Shown: piece by piece, positions 43,667 to 53,400 of the stretch
Layout of the letters: every line of letters begins with the position of its first letter
Position numbering within the stretch: the stretch's first letter is position 1
From: Fontivivens sp964399735
Lineage (GTDB): Bacteria > Zhuqueibacterota > Zhuqueibacteria > Residuimicrobiales > Krinioviventaceae
Assembly: GCA_964399735.1 (NCBI GenBank)
Contig: CAYNSO010000014.1
Location: 1-55,726 of the forward strand
Reading direction: 5' to 3'
Length of the DNA stretch: 55,726 nucleotides
Made by a program: the position numbers and the translations under genes
The notes under the pieces: model-generated
The model's input: only the letters and a program-made list of their open reading frames with translations
Told to the model about the DNA's origin: nothing
Database searches by the model: none

Positions 43667-43683
43667 CAGGTAAAATATACCTG
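43667..43683. promoter_or_regulatory. Candidate enhancer-binding site upstream of the cohesin-like protein gene
   Basis: CAGGTA-AAATA-TACCTG, a palindrome with two perfect 6-base arms, about 110 bases upstream of the sigma-54 promoter at 43794. It resembles the motif at 38655. Confidence 0.5.
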
Positions 43684-43793
43684 TTCGCAGCAAATTTTTT
43701 CCATTCAGAAACAACAAGAAATCGGTCAATGAAAAGTATTGTAAAAAAAATGTTGTTTATTTGGAGTTTAGGGAGCCCGATTCGCTGGCGCTG

Positions 43794-43810
43794 TGGCATA
43801 ACCTTTGCAT
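43794..43810 (+). promoter_or_regulatory. Sigma-54 (-24/-12) promoter of the cohesin-like protein operon
   Basis: TGGCATAACCTTTGCAT matches the sigma-54 consensus with GG-N10-GC spacing. It is 108 bases upstream of the 43918 gene. Confidence 0.75.
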
Positions 43811-43917
43811 ATTTCCGGGTACATAATTTTGGCAGATCCGGGTTTGGTGTAAATTAATAAAATACCGGATTTCCCCAGTCATTAACATCGGCAGTCATTC
43901 TAAAAACTTGAGAAAAA

Positions 43918-46900
43918 ATGTCCGGTTTATTGAAAAAAAGTATAAAGTTTCTGCTATCAGGTCTTTTCATTCTCTGCCTGGCTGCACCTGCGTTGTATGG
44001 CGGGGCCACAGAAGTTTGGATAGAGCGGGTTGACTCGCAGGAAAAGTTTGCCTATATAGGCGATGTGTTAAAATTCAATGTCATGACCGACACACATGGT
44101 GAAAAAATTACCGGCGTTGCAGCCTATTTAACTTTTGATCCTGAAATATTTCAAATTATTCCTCCGGTTGGCAACCCATTTACAGTCGGAAATTTTTTAA
44201 AGACCAGTGTAGCGGTGATCAATAATACTCATGGCGACAGTTTGCATTTGTATAACCAACCCGGTTGGGGCAATGGAATAGACGGTTACCAGCTGGATTA
44301 TTACCAGTCTACCGGGCCCACCATTGGCGGTGCGCGTCCTTATGCGCGGGGTATGGGCGTTATTGCATCTTTTCAGTTAAAAGTATTGAATATGCCGCTT
44401 GTGCGAATGGATTCTACAGAGATCAGGTTTGATTTTATCAATGGCGATAACCGTCTGTCGTGTTATTATTTACTGGATGAGCCGGGTAATGAAATTCGTT
44501 TTTCCAGGCATAAAAATTTTAAAATTGCAGTAACGGGATTTAGTATTGATCCCCCCTTACCGGATACCCTGATAACGCCGGGAACGACTTTAGAAATAGA
44601 TCTTGACGACCATGTATCGACAAGCGAAGCAAATACGGACATAATCTGGAGTATGACAGTTTTGCAAAGCGTCGCGGGGGTAACTGCAACTCTTACCGGC
44701 AAGGATGTTACCGTAACAACCGGGCCTACATCGCACGGTATACTAAAACTCCGAATTACAGGTTATCAACCGGGCACCGGTTTTACTGATTATCAAGACA
44801 TGATTATTGGTATAAACTATTTACCTGTTTTTAAAATACCCAAACCGGTTATCCGCTTTTATGAGGATGACAAACTTACGCTACCCAAAGATATCTTTTT
44901 TAGCGATGCGGACGATCCTATCGCCAATGTTTCGGTATATAGTCAATCTCCCAATCTGCACATTAACAATAGTCCCGATTCGTTAACGTTTTATGCAGAG
45001 CCTGATTGGTCGGGTAATAGCAGCGTTCAATTGTTCATACAAGATACCATTCAGGCGCAAATTGATGGCGATACTTTAAAATCGGCTTTTGATGTTCAAG
45101 TTATTCCTGTGAATGATGCCCCGGTTCTTGATGTGACTTCTATAGACCCGGTATTGATGTATAACCGGCTTGTCAAAGTTCTGGTTTTAAACAAGGGTCA
45201 ACACGTTTTTGATGTTGACGATGATTCTTTTACCTGGCAGGTTATCAGCAGCAATACGGAAATTTTGACCGGAGAATTTGAGGCGAATACCCTTCGTTTG
45301 CAGGCGGTCGACAGGAATTATACCGGTACATTACCCATAACATTAATTGTCAGCGACCAGGCCGGCGCCGCCGATACGGCATCGGTAAATGTTAATATCG
45401 AAGCTCCGCCGCTTTCGATCAAAGATTTACCGGAATACCTGGTTTTTCCGGACTCGGTTATAACCATCGATTTAAACAGCCTGGTGGAATACCCGGGAGC
45501 GATCAAGAGTGATTTATACTGGAGCTTTAATGTAATAAACTTGACGACCAACCAGGTAGATGAAAATGTGCTGCTGTTTTATAATCGGGCAACTCAAACA
45601 CTGGAAATCTCTGCACTTCCCGGGCACAAGGCAACCGATGAACTCTATTTTAGCGTAACCGATAGTATATCCTCGGATATGGAAAAAACCAGTTTAAAAG
45701 TATTCGATGTGCGCGAATTATCCATATTCGATCTGCCCTCTTTTTTAATTATGCGCGGAACAACGCGAACCAGTATAGACCTGGATGATTTTGTGATTGA
45801 TGTTGTCGACCAGATTAGCGATTTGCATTGGGAAGTATTGAACAGTGATTCACTGGCCAATGTTGCCATCGATCAATTGTCACACATGGTCAGGATAGAA
45901 GCAAATGATACTTTTTTAGGCACAACAAGTATTACCTTCAAAGTGACCAATTCAATCGGCAATTATGATACCGGTAAAATGGAGGTGGTTGTTATCGAGT
46001 ATAATCCATACCCGGTGCTTACACCCCGTTTGCCGGACCTTGATTTATTCTGGAATCAGAGCATACCACAGTTTTATGTTAATCTGGATGATTATGTGTG
46101 GGATTTTGATACGCCAGATTCGTTGATTGTATGGTCTATAACCCAGGATCCTGCCTTTGTAAATTTGGTGAAAAATACTGATGACCGAATTGTCAACGTG
46201 ACCACCCTTAGACGCACAGGCAAGCAAAAAGTAATTTTTACTGCCCGTAATCGGAACGGATATTCCTCCTCCGATACCATAAATGTAACAATTATAAAGC
46301 ATCCACGCCCGCAATGGAAAATAATACCTGATATAGAGTTTAGCAATAGTCAAATTTACAATGATCTCTATTTAAATACTTTTTGTCTTGATCCATCCGG
46401 ATTACCGTTGCATTATACTGCTACAAGTAATGAAGAAAATTTGTCAATCAGCATCGACCAGGCCACTTCGCGTGTGACCTTTAGTTCTTTGCATGGTTTC
46501 AGCGGCAAGGCATCGGTCATTTTTACTGCCGCGAATGTAGATACCGGCACGACCTCGAATCTGGTGAATATTTCAGTCATAAGCCAGTCCAGCCTGGCAT
46601 GTTTTTTCAATTCTATTGTGCCAAACCGGATGAATTTTATTATCAATACCGAGGCACAAGTTGAAAATGTTGATTACCTGTTTGTCATTGACTCTGATTC
46701 GATAGATTTGGAATTTGCTCTGAATGATATATCTGCGACGCAAAAAATCTGGAAAGCGCCTTATATTTTTACCCGCTCAGGGTTGTATAAATTGAGCGTG
46801 CAATTGCAATATCCCAATGGTTTGAGTATTGATGACAGTCTATGGATAACCCTGCAACTGGGTAAACAATTGAGTAAAAGTATGACCAGCCGCGATAACA

Positions 46901-47499
46901 AATTAAAGATATTATTGCCGGACAATACCGGCCCGGATGCTTTTATTGCCCTGATAGAAAATACCGGTACGGTATCGTGGCCGGAAGGCGCTGTTAATCA
47001 ATTATATACGGTTAAAGCAGCGGGATTTTCAGAGCCTTTGGTTAAGGTGGCTTTTAACACCAATGCAGATGACAAGTATTATTCATTTTATACCCTGGAA
47101 GATTCCAAAGCAATAGCAGTGGAAACGAGCACAGATAATACGGGAAATTTTTATGCCCGTATGAATAGCGGCGCTACATTTTTCTTTGCCCCGTCCGGGG
47201 CGGCTGCCCGCGAGGAAGTGATTGTCAAACATAAAATGCTGTGTTACCCCAATCCCTTTAATAGCGCTGTAAAAATCCAGTATCTTGTTGATGAAGAAAA
47301 AACCGGGGCAATTCGAATATTCAATATTCTGGCGCAGACGGTATTTCACCGGGATATGGAAAACCTTGAAGCAGGAATTCATGAATTTAGCTGGCACGGC
47401 ACAGATCAAAATGAAATGGCTTTGCCGACCGGAGTTTATTTCATTCAACTGATGTTGGATAAGTCCAGTCACATAAGCAAGGTAACGTTAATACGATGA
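43918..47499 (+). CDS. Giant secreted cohesin-like/cadherin-like protein with sorting domain
   Basis: A 1193-residue exported protein with a signal peptide (about 1-30). Residues about 32-190 look like a cohesin-type beta-sandwich (GDVLKFNVMTDTHGEKITGV, then AAYLTFDPEIFQI). Then come repeated immunoglobulin/cadherin-like units with recurring FEATURE such as VNDAPVLDV, STDLDDFV-type acidic turns and SVTFKVTNS-like strands. The C-terminus is a sorting domain: CYPNPFNSAVKIQYLVDEEK, then LPTGVYFIQLML. Likely an adhesive or scaffolding surface protein. It overlaps the next lipoprotein gene by the ATGA junction. The ribosome-binding site is weak (TTGAGAAA). Confidence 0.8.
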   Translation: MSGLLKKSIKFLLSGLFILCLAAPALYGGATEVWIERVDSQEKFAYIGDVLKFNVMTDTHGEKITGVAAYLTFDPEIFQIIPPVGNPFTVGNFLKTSVAVINNTHGDSLHLYNQPGWGNGIDGYQLDYYQSTGPTIGGARPYARGMGVIASFQLKVLNMPLVRMDSTEIRFDFINGDNRLSCYYLLDEPGNEIRFSRHKNFKIAVTGFSIDPPLPDTLITPGTTLEIDLDDHVSTSEANTDIIWSMTVLQSVAGVTATLTGKDVTVTTGPTSHGILKLRITGYQPGTGFTDYQDMIIGINYLPVFKIPKPVIRFYEDDKLTLPKDIFFSDADDPIANVSVYSQSPNLHINNSPDSLTFYAEPDWSGNSSVQLFIQDTIQAQIDGDTLKSAFDVQVIPVNDAPVLDVTSIDPVLMYNRLVKVLVLNKGQHVFDVDDDSFTWQVISSNTEILTGEFEANTLRLQAVDRNYTGTLPITLIVSDQAGAADTASVNVNIEAPPLSIKDLPEYLVFPDSVITIDLNSLVEYPGAIKSDLYWSFNVINLTTNQVDENVLLFYNRATQTLEISALPGHKATDELYFSVTDSISSDMEKTSLKVFDVRELSIFDLPSFLIMRGTTRTSIDLDDFVIDVVDQISDLHWEVLNSDSLANVAIDQLSHMVRIEANDTFLGTTSITFKVTNSIGNYDTGKMEVVVIEYNPYPVLTPRLPDLDLFWNQSIPQFYVNLDDYVWDFDTPDSLIVWSITQDPAFVNLVKNTDDRIVNVTTLRRTGKQKVIFTARNRNGYSSSDTINVTIIKHPRPQWKIIPDIEFSNSQIYNDLYLNTFCLDPSGLPLHYTATSNEENLSISIDQATSRVTFSSLHGFSGKASVIFTAANVDTGTTSNLVNISVISQSSLACFFNSIVPNRMNFIINTEAQVENVDYLFVIDSDSIDLEFALNDISATQKIWKAPYIFTRSGLYKLSVQLQYPNGLSIDDSLWITLQLGKQLSKSMTSRDNKLKILLPDNTGPDAFIALIENTGTVSWPEGAVNQLYTVKAAGFSEPLVKVAFNTNADDKYYSFYTLEDSKAIAVETSTDNTGNFYARMNSGATFFFAPSGAAAREEVIVKHKMLCYPNPFNSAVKIQYLVDEEKTGAIRIFNILAQTVFHRDMENLEAGIHEFSWHGTDQNEMALPTGVYFIQLMLDKSSHISKVTLIR

Positions 47500-48140
47500 A
47501 AAAATTGCTAATCATACTAGTCCTGTTCGTTATAACCGGTTGCGGTTCCAAGCCAACAGGCCCAAATCGTCCGGTTGCCAAGGAACCCACAATCGAAGAA
47601 TTATTGATGCGGGGGTGGACTTTATTCCAGAGTTACCAGTTTAATCAGTCCATTCAACGATTTGACAGTGTGCTGGTACGTGAGCCAAATAATATAGCAG
47701 CCAATGTAGGTAAAGGCTGGTCGCTATTGTTACAGGGCAGCAGTCATTTACAATTGGTTATGATATGTCTGGAAAAGGGCGCGCTGGATAATACCTGGAA
47801 GTACGACAGCCAGGCAGGAATGATCGTGGTTAAATTTAACCAGGGAAAATACGAAGAGATTGCCGCTTTGGTTGACCTGTGTTTAAAGGATAATGCCGGT
47901 TATGTTTTTAGCAATCAGCCGGAAATTGATTGGCGAGATTTATTGTTATTTAAAGCGCAAGCGCTTTATTTTACAACAAAATATAGTGATTCATGGGCAA
48001 CAGTAAAAAAATTAAGCGGCGCGTATAATTATATTGACCCCCAGGCGGCAGAAACCTGGCATGTAAATGGCATAGTCTATTTTTCTTTTGAGGCGGTTTT
48101 ATCCAGAATAATTCAGCTTTTATCGGATATGTACCGCTAA
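47496..48140 (+). CDS. TPR-like lipoprotein
   Basis: A 214-residue lipoprotein (lipobox VITGC, Cys16). The mature part is helical with TPR-like pairs (LLMRGWTLFQSYQFNQSIQRFDSVL, followed by IAANVGKGWSLLLQG). TPR lipoproteins often support assembly of secretion or surface complexes. Its start overlaps the cohesin-like gene by 4 bases, so translation is coupled and a role with that protein is likely. Confidence 0.75.
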   Translation: MKKLLIILVLFVITGCGSKPTGPNRPVAKEPTIEELLMRGWTLFQSYQFNQSIQRFDSVLVREPNNIAANVGKGWSLLLQGSSHLQLVMICLEKGALDNTWKYDSQAGMIVVKFNQGKYEEIAALVDLCLKDNAGYVFSNQPEIDWRDLLLFKAQALYFTTKYSDSWATVKKLSGAYNYIDPQAAETWHVNGIVYFSFEAVLSRIIQLLSDMYR

Positions 48141-48170
48141 TAACAATCATTAAAGTATACCGGGAACTAA

Positions 48171-49790
48171 GTGAAAAAAAATATAATAACAGTCTTTATT
48201 CTGGCAGTGTTCACCCTGTTATTGATGTCGGGGTGCGAAGAATATATTAATAAATTTAAAAATGAAAAGCAGAATACCCGACCGGTAATTACGCTAAAAG
48301 CGGAAAACACCAATCCCAAAATCAATACAACGCAAACCATAACTGCCGAAATTGTCGATCCTGATGAGGATGACGAGGTAACTGTGACCTGGACTGCCAG
48401 CGCCGGTGTTTTGTCGCAATCCACCGGGCTCAGTGTGCAATGGACGGCTCCCGGCGACACGGTAACCGCACATATTGTAGCAACCGCCAGGGATTTGAAT
48501 GACGGCGTTGCACATAAAGAAATAATTCTATATGTTGGCAATGGCGCGCCGGTAATTGCCAGTTTTACAGCGAGCGCCGGTAATGTTGTTTCCGGCAACA
48601 GCATAACGCTCGATTGTGCCGCCACCGATCCGGAAGGCGGCAACCTGACCTATCAGTTCTATTGTCTTTCCGGAGCCGGAACGATAACCCAGGAGGTTCC
48701 CGGCGCGGCAACTGCAACCTGGATTTCTCCGGCTAACATTGGCCAGGGAGAATACCTTGATCTGGTCGTCAAAGTTACAGATACGGTGAATTTCGTTTCG
48801 ACAGACACTTTGCAAATTCTGGTCTATTCCAATTACGGTTCATTATGGCTGGTTGATAGCGATTATAATACAGTCGCCAAATATACCAGCAATGGTTATA
48901 AAATATTAACCGCCAACCAGTCCTTTAAAAAACCGGTAGCGGTAGTTAGCAATATTGATGAATTGAGCGGTTGTTTTGTTGCCGATCAGGCGGGCAATAC
49001 TGTATATAAACTCGACTATAATGGTGAAAAGCTGGAAACATATTCCAACATTCCACATGTTATTGATATTGCTCTTTACCAGGCGGCCCGTAAATTGTTT
49101 GCGCTAAGTTACAGCAACAGCACGGTTACGGTAATTGATGAAAGAACCGGGGCTGTTGAAAAAACAATAACCGGTTTTTACCAGCCTACATCAATAGAAA
49201 TGAACCAGTGGACCGGGGATGTGTGGGTTATTGAGGAAGGGAATAACCGGATTATTCAGCTAAATGTCGGTTTGGGAGTGAGCAGCCTGCCGGATGCGAT
49301 AGACTCTACAACAGTTGTTTTCAATGCCGGCTTTAATGCTCCTCATCAGGCTTGTATTCATTATATTCAGGAAGGCACAATAACCAATCGCGTTTATGTT
49401 ACCGATGTTTTTGATAATCAGATCGAACGTTTTACCTTTAGTGATGGCTTGTTTGAGCGTAACAATCCCGTTGAAGTCCTTTCGCCGGGGCCGTCGCTGA
49501 TTGGCGTTTTGCCGGTAAACCTTGTGCGTATGATTCTGGTTGTTCATACCAACGGCTTGCTGGAAATGATTGAAGAAGAAAATACACTCATGAAATATCC
49601 TTTAACCGGCAATTATACCTTTATCAAACCACAGGTGTTGGCAATTGATGAAAATACCGGCGAGTGCTGGGTTGGGGACAATGGCTCCAATCAGTTGGTT
49701 AAAATAAAAATAAAAAGTAATTCTTCTTTTACGGTCTTGCGCAAGCTGGACGGTTTTCTGTCGATCAAGGATATTTCCATCAACAAGTAA
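48171..49790 (+). CDS. Lipoprotein with Ig/PKD-like and beta-propeller domains
   Basis: A 539-residue lipoprotein starting at GTG (lipobox LMSGC, Cys22). Two Ig/PKD-like domains (about 40-220; RPVITLKAENTNPKINTTQT, DPDEDDEVTVTWTASAG) precede an NHL/YVTN-like beta-propeller (about 225-535) with blades such as GSLWLVDSDYNTVAKYTSNG and TGDVWVIEEGNNRIIQLN. A surface-exposed or periplasmic binding protein is likely. It begins 30 bases after the TPR lipoprotein and probably belongs to the same sigma-54-dependent operon. Confidence 0.75.
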   Translation: MKKNIITVFILAVFTLLLMSGCEEYINKFKNEKQNTRPVITLKAENTNPKINTTQTITAEIVDPDEDDEVTVTWTASAGVLSQSTGLSVQWTAPGDTVTAHIVATARDLNDGVAHKEIILYVGNGAPVIASFTASAGNVVSGNSITLDCAATDPEGGNLTYQFYCLSGAGTITQEVPGAATATWISPANIGQGEYLDLVVKVTDTVNFVSTDTLQILVYSNYGSLWLVDSDYNTVAKYTSNGYKILTANQSFKKPVAVVSNIDELSGCFVADQAGNTVYKLDYNGEKLETYSNIPHVIDIALYQAARKLFALSYSNSTVTVIDERTGAVEKTITGFYQPTSIEMNQWTGDVWVIEEGNNRIIQLNVGLGVSSLPDAIDSTTVVFNAGFNAPHQACIHYIQEGTITNRVYVTDVFDNQIERFTFSDGLFERNNPVEVLSPGPSLIGVLPVNLVRMILVVHTNGLLEMIEEENTLMKYPLTGNYTFIKPQVLAIDENTGECWVGDNGSNQLVKIKIKSNSSFTVLRKLDGFLSIKDISINK

Positions 49791-49896
49791 AGAGAGCTTT
49801 TTTTGATGATGTTGACTATCAGGGGGCGATGATTGGTAGTACGGGGGTGTGCTAATGTTAACGTTTGATTCCTGGTTGAGAAAAATTCTCTCCCGG

Positions 49897-50232
49897 TTAG
49901 CCGCCAATCAGTTTGGTTTTGTAACCGGATAGAGTTAGTTTGTTTGCAATGGCCTGGCGATGATCGCCCTGAATTTCGATGCGCCCCTGTTTGGCGGCGC
50001 CGCCGGTTCCCAGTTCCTGTTTTAATTGCCTGGCTATGGTTTCAAGGTGTTGGGGGTTTACCATTAAGCCTTCAATTACTGTAACGCTTTTTCCTTTACG
50101 GCCTTTTTTATCTAAAAAGATTTTCACAGTCAGTGAGGATGTCTTTTTTTCAGGTTCCCGTTCTAAAGAATCGTTAGAACCCTGAGAATAGCCGGGGTTT
50201 GTTGAATAAACGAATTTACTGTTTTTATCCAT
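49897..50232 (-). CDS. SUI1/YciH-family translation factor
   Basis: A 111-residue protein from the ATG at 50232 (MDKNSKFVYS), preferred because the upstream in-frame residues look non-coding. The C-terminal SUI1 domain is clear: VTVIEGLMVNPQHLETIARQ, then GTGGAAKQGRIEIQGDH and ANKLTLSGYKTKLIGG. Bacterial YciH proteins resemble eukaryotic eIF1 and may tune start-codon selection or stress translation; this is not firmly proved. Stands alone, divergent from smc. Confidence 0.88.
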   Translation of the reverse strand: MDKNSKFVYSTNPGYSQGSNDSLEREPEKKTSSLTVKIFLDKKGRKGKSVTVIEGLMVNPQHLETIARQLKQELGTGGAAKQGRIEIQGDHRQAIANKLTLSGYKTKLIGG

Positions 50233-50428
50233 GAGCGCTCTTTTAATTATCATTCTAAAATACATAAAATAATGCAAATTGTAAATAGTCTTTTTGTCTG
50301 TTTCGGGGCAATGAATAGATAAAAAAATTTTATAAATTGTTCTTGATTTTTGCTCATGCGGATAGTAACTTGTAAAACTCTCTTTATGTTCAGTTAATGC
50401 TTACTAATTATATAATTGCAGGTAAATT

Positions 50429-53400
50429 TTGAAGTTAGCCGAATTAAATATTGTTGGATTCAAATCGTTTGCTAAAAAAACAAACCTTTTATTGCACGAT
50501 GGTATGACAGTGATTGTCGGACCGAACGGCTGCGGTAAAAGCAATATTGTTGATGCCATTCGCTGGGTCATGGGCGAACAAAAAAGCAATGTATTACGTA
50601 GTGAAAAAATGGATAACGTAATCTTTGCCGGATCTGCCAGCGCCAAGCCTGTTGGTATGGCAGAGGTATCGTTAAAGATTGAAAATACACGCAATTTACT
50701 GCCGGTAGATTATTCCGAAGTGGTAATAACCCGGCGGCTATTTCGTTCCGGGGAAAGCCAGTACCTTATCAACGGGAATCAATGTCGTTTAAAAGATATA
50801 ATGGATATGTTTATGGATACGGGTATGGCAATCAGTTCATACTCGGTGATAGAGCTTCCGCAGGTGGAACAACTTTTAAATGGCAAGCCGGAAGAGCGTC
50901 GGAAAATTTTTGAAGAAGCGGCCGGTGTTACCCGTTATAAACTGCGCCGCAAAGCAACCTTGCGCAAGCTGGAAAGTACAGAAACGGATTTGATACGTAT
51001 TGAAGATATCATGTCCGAAGTGGAAAAAACCGTGCGATCCCTGAAAAGACAGGTAAGCAAAGCGGAAAAGTACCAGGAGATTTCCGTACAATTGCGGGAC
51101 CTGGAAATAAAGATGGCTGATTATAGTTACAGCCGTTATTTAAATGAACTGGAACCCTTGCAGACCAAGTTAAAAATATTGAGGGATGAGCGGGGCAGTG
51201 TTTCCTCCAGCCTTGCCAACCAGGAAGCCTCTTTTGAATCCATGCGCCATAAACTATTAGAGTTGGAATCCAAATTATCGGATGGTCAGAGGGATTACAA
51301 TACCAAGACGCATGAAATTCAAAAGTTTGAAGAACGGGTTTTGGTCAACAGCGAACGGGTGCGCAGTCTTAAAGAGTCGCAGGAACGTTATAGCGCTGAA
51401 CGGTCAAGCCTGCTTGAACGGGTTGCAGACCTGGAAAAGGATTTTGATGAAGCAAATTATATATTGAAAAATTCAAAAAAGGATCTGTTAACGGAGCAGG
51501 AAAACTATACAATACAGAACGATAAATATAGCAATTTACGAACAGAATTTGAAAATAAACGCGAACAGGTGCGTGACTCTGAAGCTCATATTTTACGATA
51601 CACAGAAGAACTGAGCAAAAAACAAAACGAAGGGGAACGCCTGAAAGCTACTGAAGAGAATTTAAGCAGCCGTTTGCAACAGATTCGAGACGAAAGAGAA
51701 AACCTGAACAAAAGGTTGACAGAACTTGCCCGGCAGATAGCCGAGGTTGAAAAGCAAAAGGGTGTTTTAACTGAGGAATTGGCCGGCAAACGGCAAAAGC
51801 ATGAAGATATAACCAAAAAAGCTGCAGAAGCCAAAGCGTCTTTAGAAAGCCTGCAAAAAGCTGAGATGCAGGAACGTAACCGCATTGAAGTTTTGGAAAA
51901 CCAGGCGGAAATGGTAAAACGACTGCTGGAAAGTTATCAGGATTACCCGGCAGGTGTACGTTACCTGGCGACCAATGAAGTGGAAAACTTTAAAACTTTT
52001 GGCGCCCTGGCCAATTTACTGCATGTTGAAGCTGAACATCGGCCGGCCATAGCTGCGGCGCTTGGCGAACTGGCCACGTATCTGGTTGTAGAAGATAGTA
52101 AAGCTGCGTTTACCGGCATTGGCTTGTTGCAACAAGAGAAAAAGGGCAGTGTCGCATTTTTACCTCTGAAGCAGATTTTTAAACATCTTCCGGAGCAACC
52201 CAAAATAGAAGATTTGGGGGTTATTGGCTGGGCGAATGAAATGGTGCAATGCGAAGACCGGTACAAGGCAGTTTCCGATTTGATACTTGGTTCATATTTA
52301 ATCGTTCAGGATATTGAAACCGCTCATCGATTGTTTGACAGTGTTAAAACGCAAAAGATCAACATTGTTACCCTCGGCGGCGAGGTTTTGGCGCATTGGG
52401 GCCTGGTTAAGGGCGGCAGCCACAATAAAAAGCAAACGGACTTTGTCGGACGCCAGGAACAGTATGATGAATTGTTGAAAGAAATCGAGCAGGTCAAAGG
52501 CGCTGTCGAGCAGCGTCGCCGTGTCATGGCGCAGCGCAGCGAACAAGTTGGCAGCTATATCTCAGAGGCGGAAGCGCTGCTGGTTTCGATCCAGAACCTG
52601 GAAGACCTGGTTTCAGCAAAAAAGCTGGAATTGGGTCAATTACAGTATGAAGAGCAATCAATCCGGGAAACCTGTAAAGAGAGAGAACAGGAAAACAGCC
52701 GTTTGGTTCAACAGATGGGTTCGCTTGATGAAAATCTCAAGACAAAGAATTTTGATACCCATGATTTACAGAAAAAACGGCAGGAGCTGGCAGAAAAAAG
52801 CACGGTTTATAAAGAAGAACTCAAAGGGTTGGAAGAAAAGTTAACCGAGCTTTCCTCCCAGGTGCAGGAAGCCCAGGTAGCGGTAGCCAAGCTGCAGGGC
52901 AGTTATGAATCGCGGCAGCGGGAGAGTGATTCGTTACGCAACCAGATCCATGAAGCAAAACGAATGATTGAACTACGCGACCAGGAAACCAAACGCGCCT
53001 CGGAAGAAATAGCCGAACTGGCGGAAATTAATGAAACTTATAATGAAAAAATACAGGAATTAAAAGATCAACGCACTTTGATTCAACAAACCCTGGAAAA
53101 ATTAAAAGAAGAACAATACCAGGTCAACGTCAAGGTCGATGAGTTTGAAAAGGGAATTCGTAATATCCGGGGCAAGGCTGAAGTTATTTCCGAAACGGTG
53201 CACCAGCACGAACTGCGCATTTCTGAACTGACCATGAGCATTGAGAATTTAAAAAATAAAATGTCCGCTGATTTTGAATATATTATTGAACGAAAAGCCA
53301 TTGATGAGAGTATAAACTATGATGAAATAAAAAAGGAAATTGAAGACTATCGGGAAAAACTCAAGAGTTTTGGATTGGTAAATTTACTGGCGCTGAAAGA

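Noticed and set aside
39186..47499. Cellulosome components
   Set aside because: Although cohesin- and dockerin-like modules are present, no catalytic glycoside hydrolase or scaffoldin array is seen.
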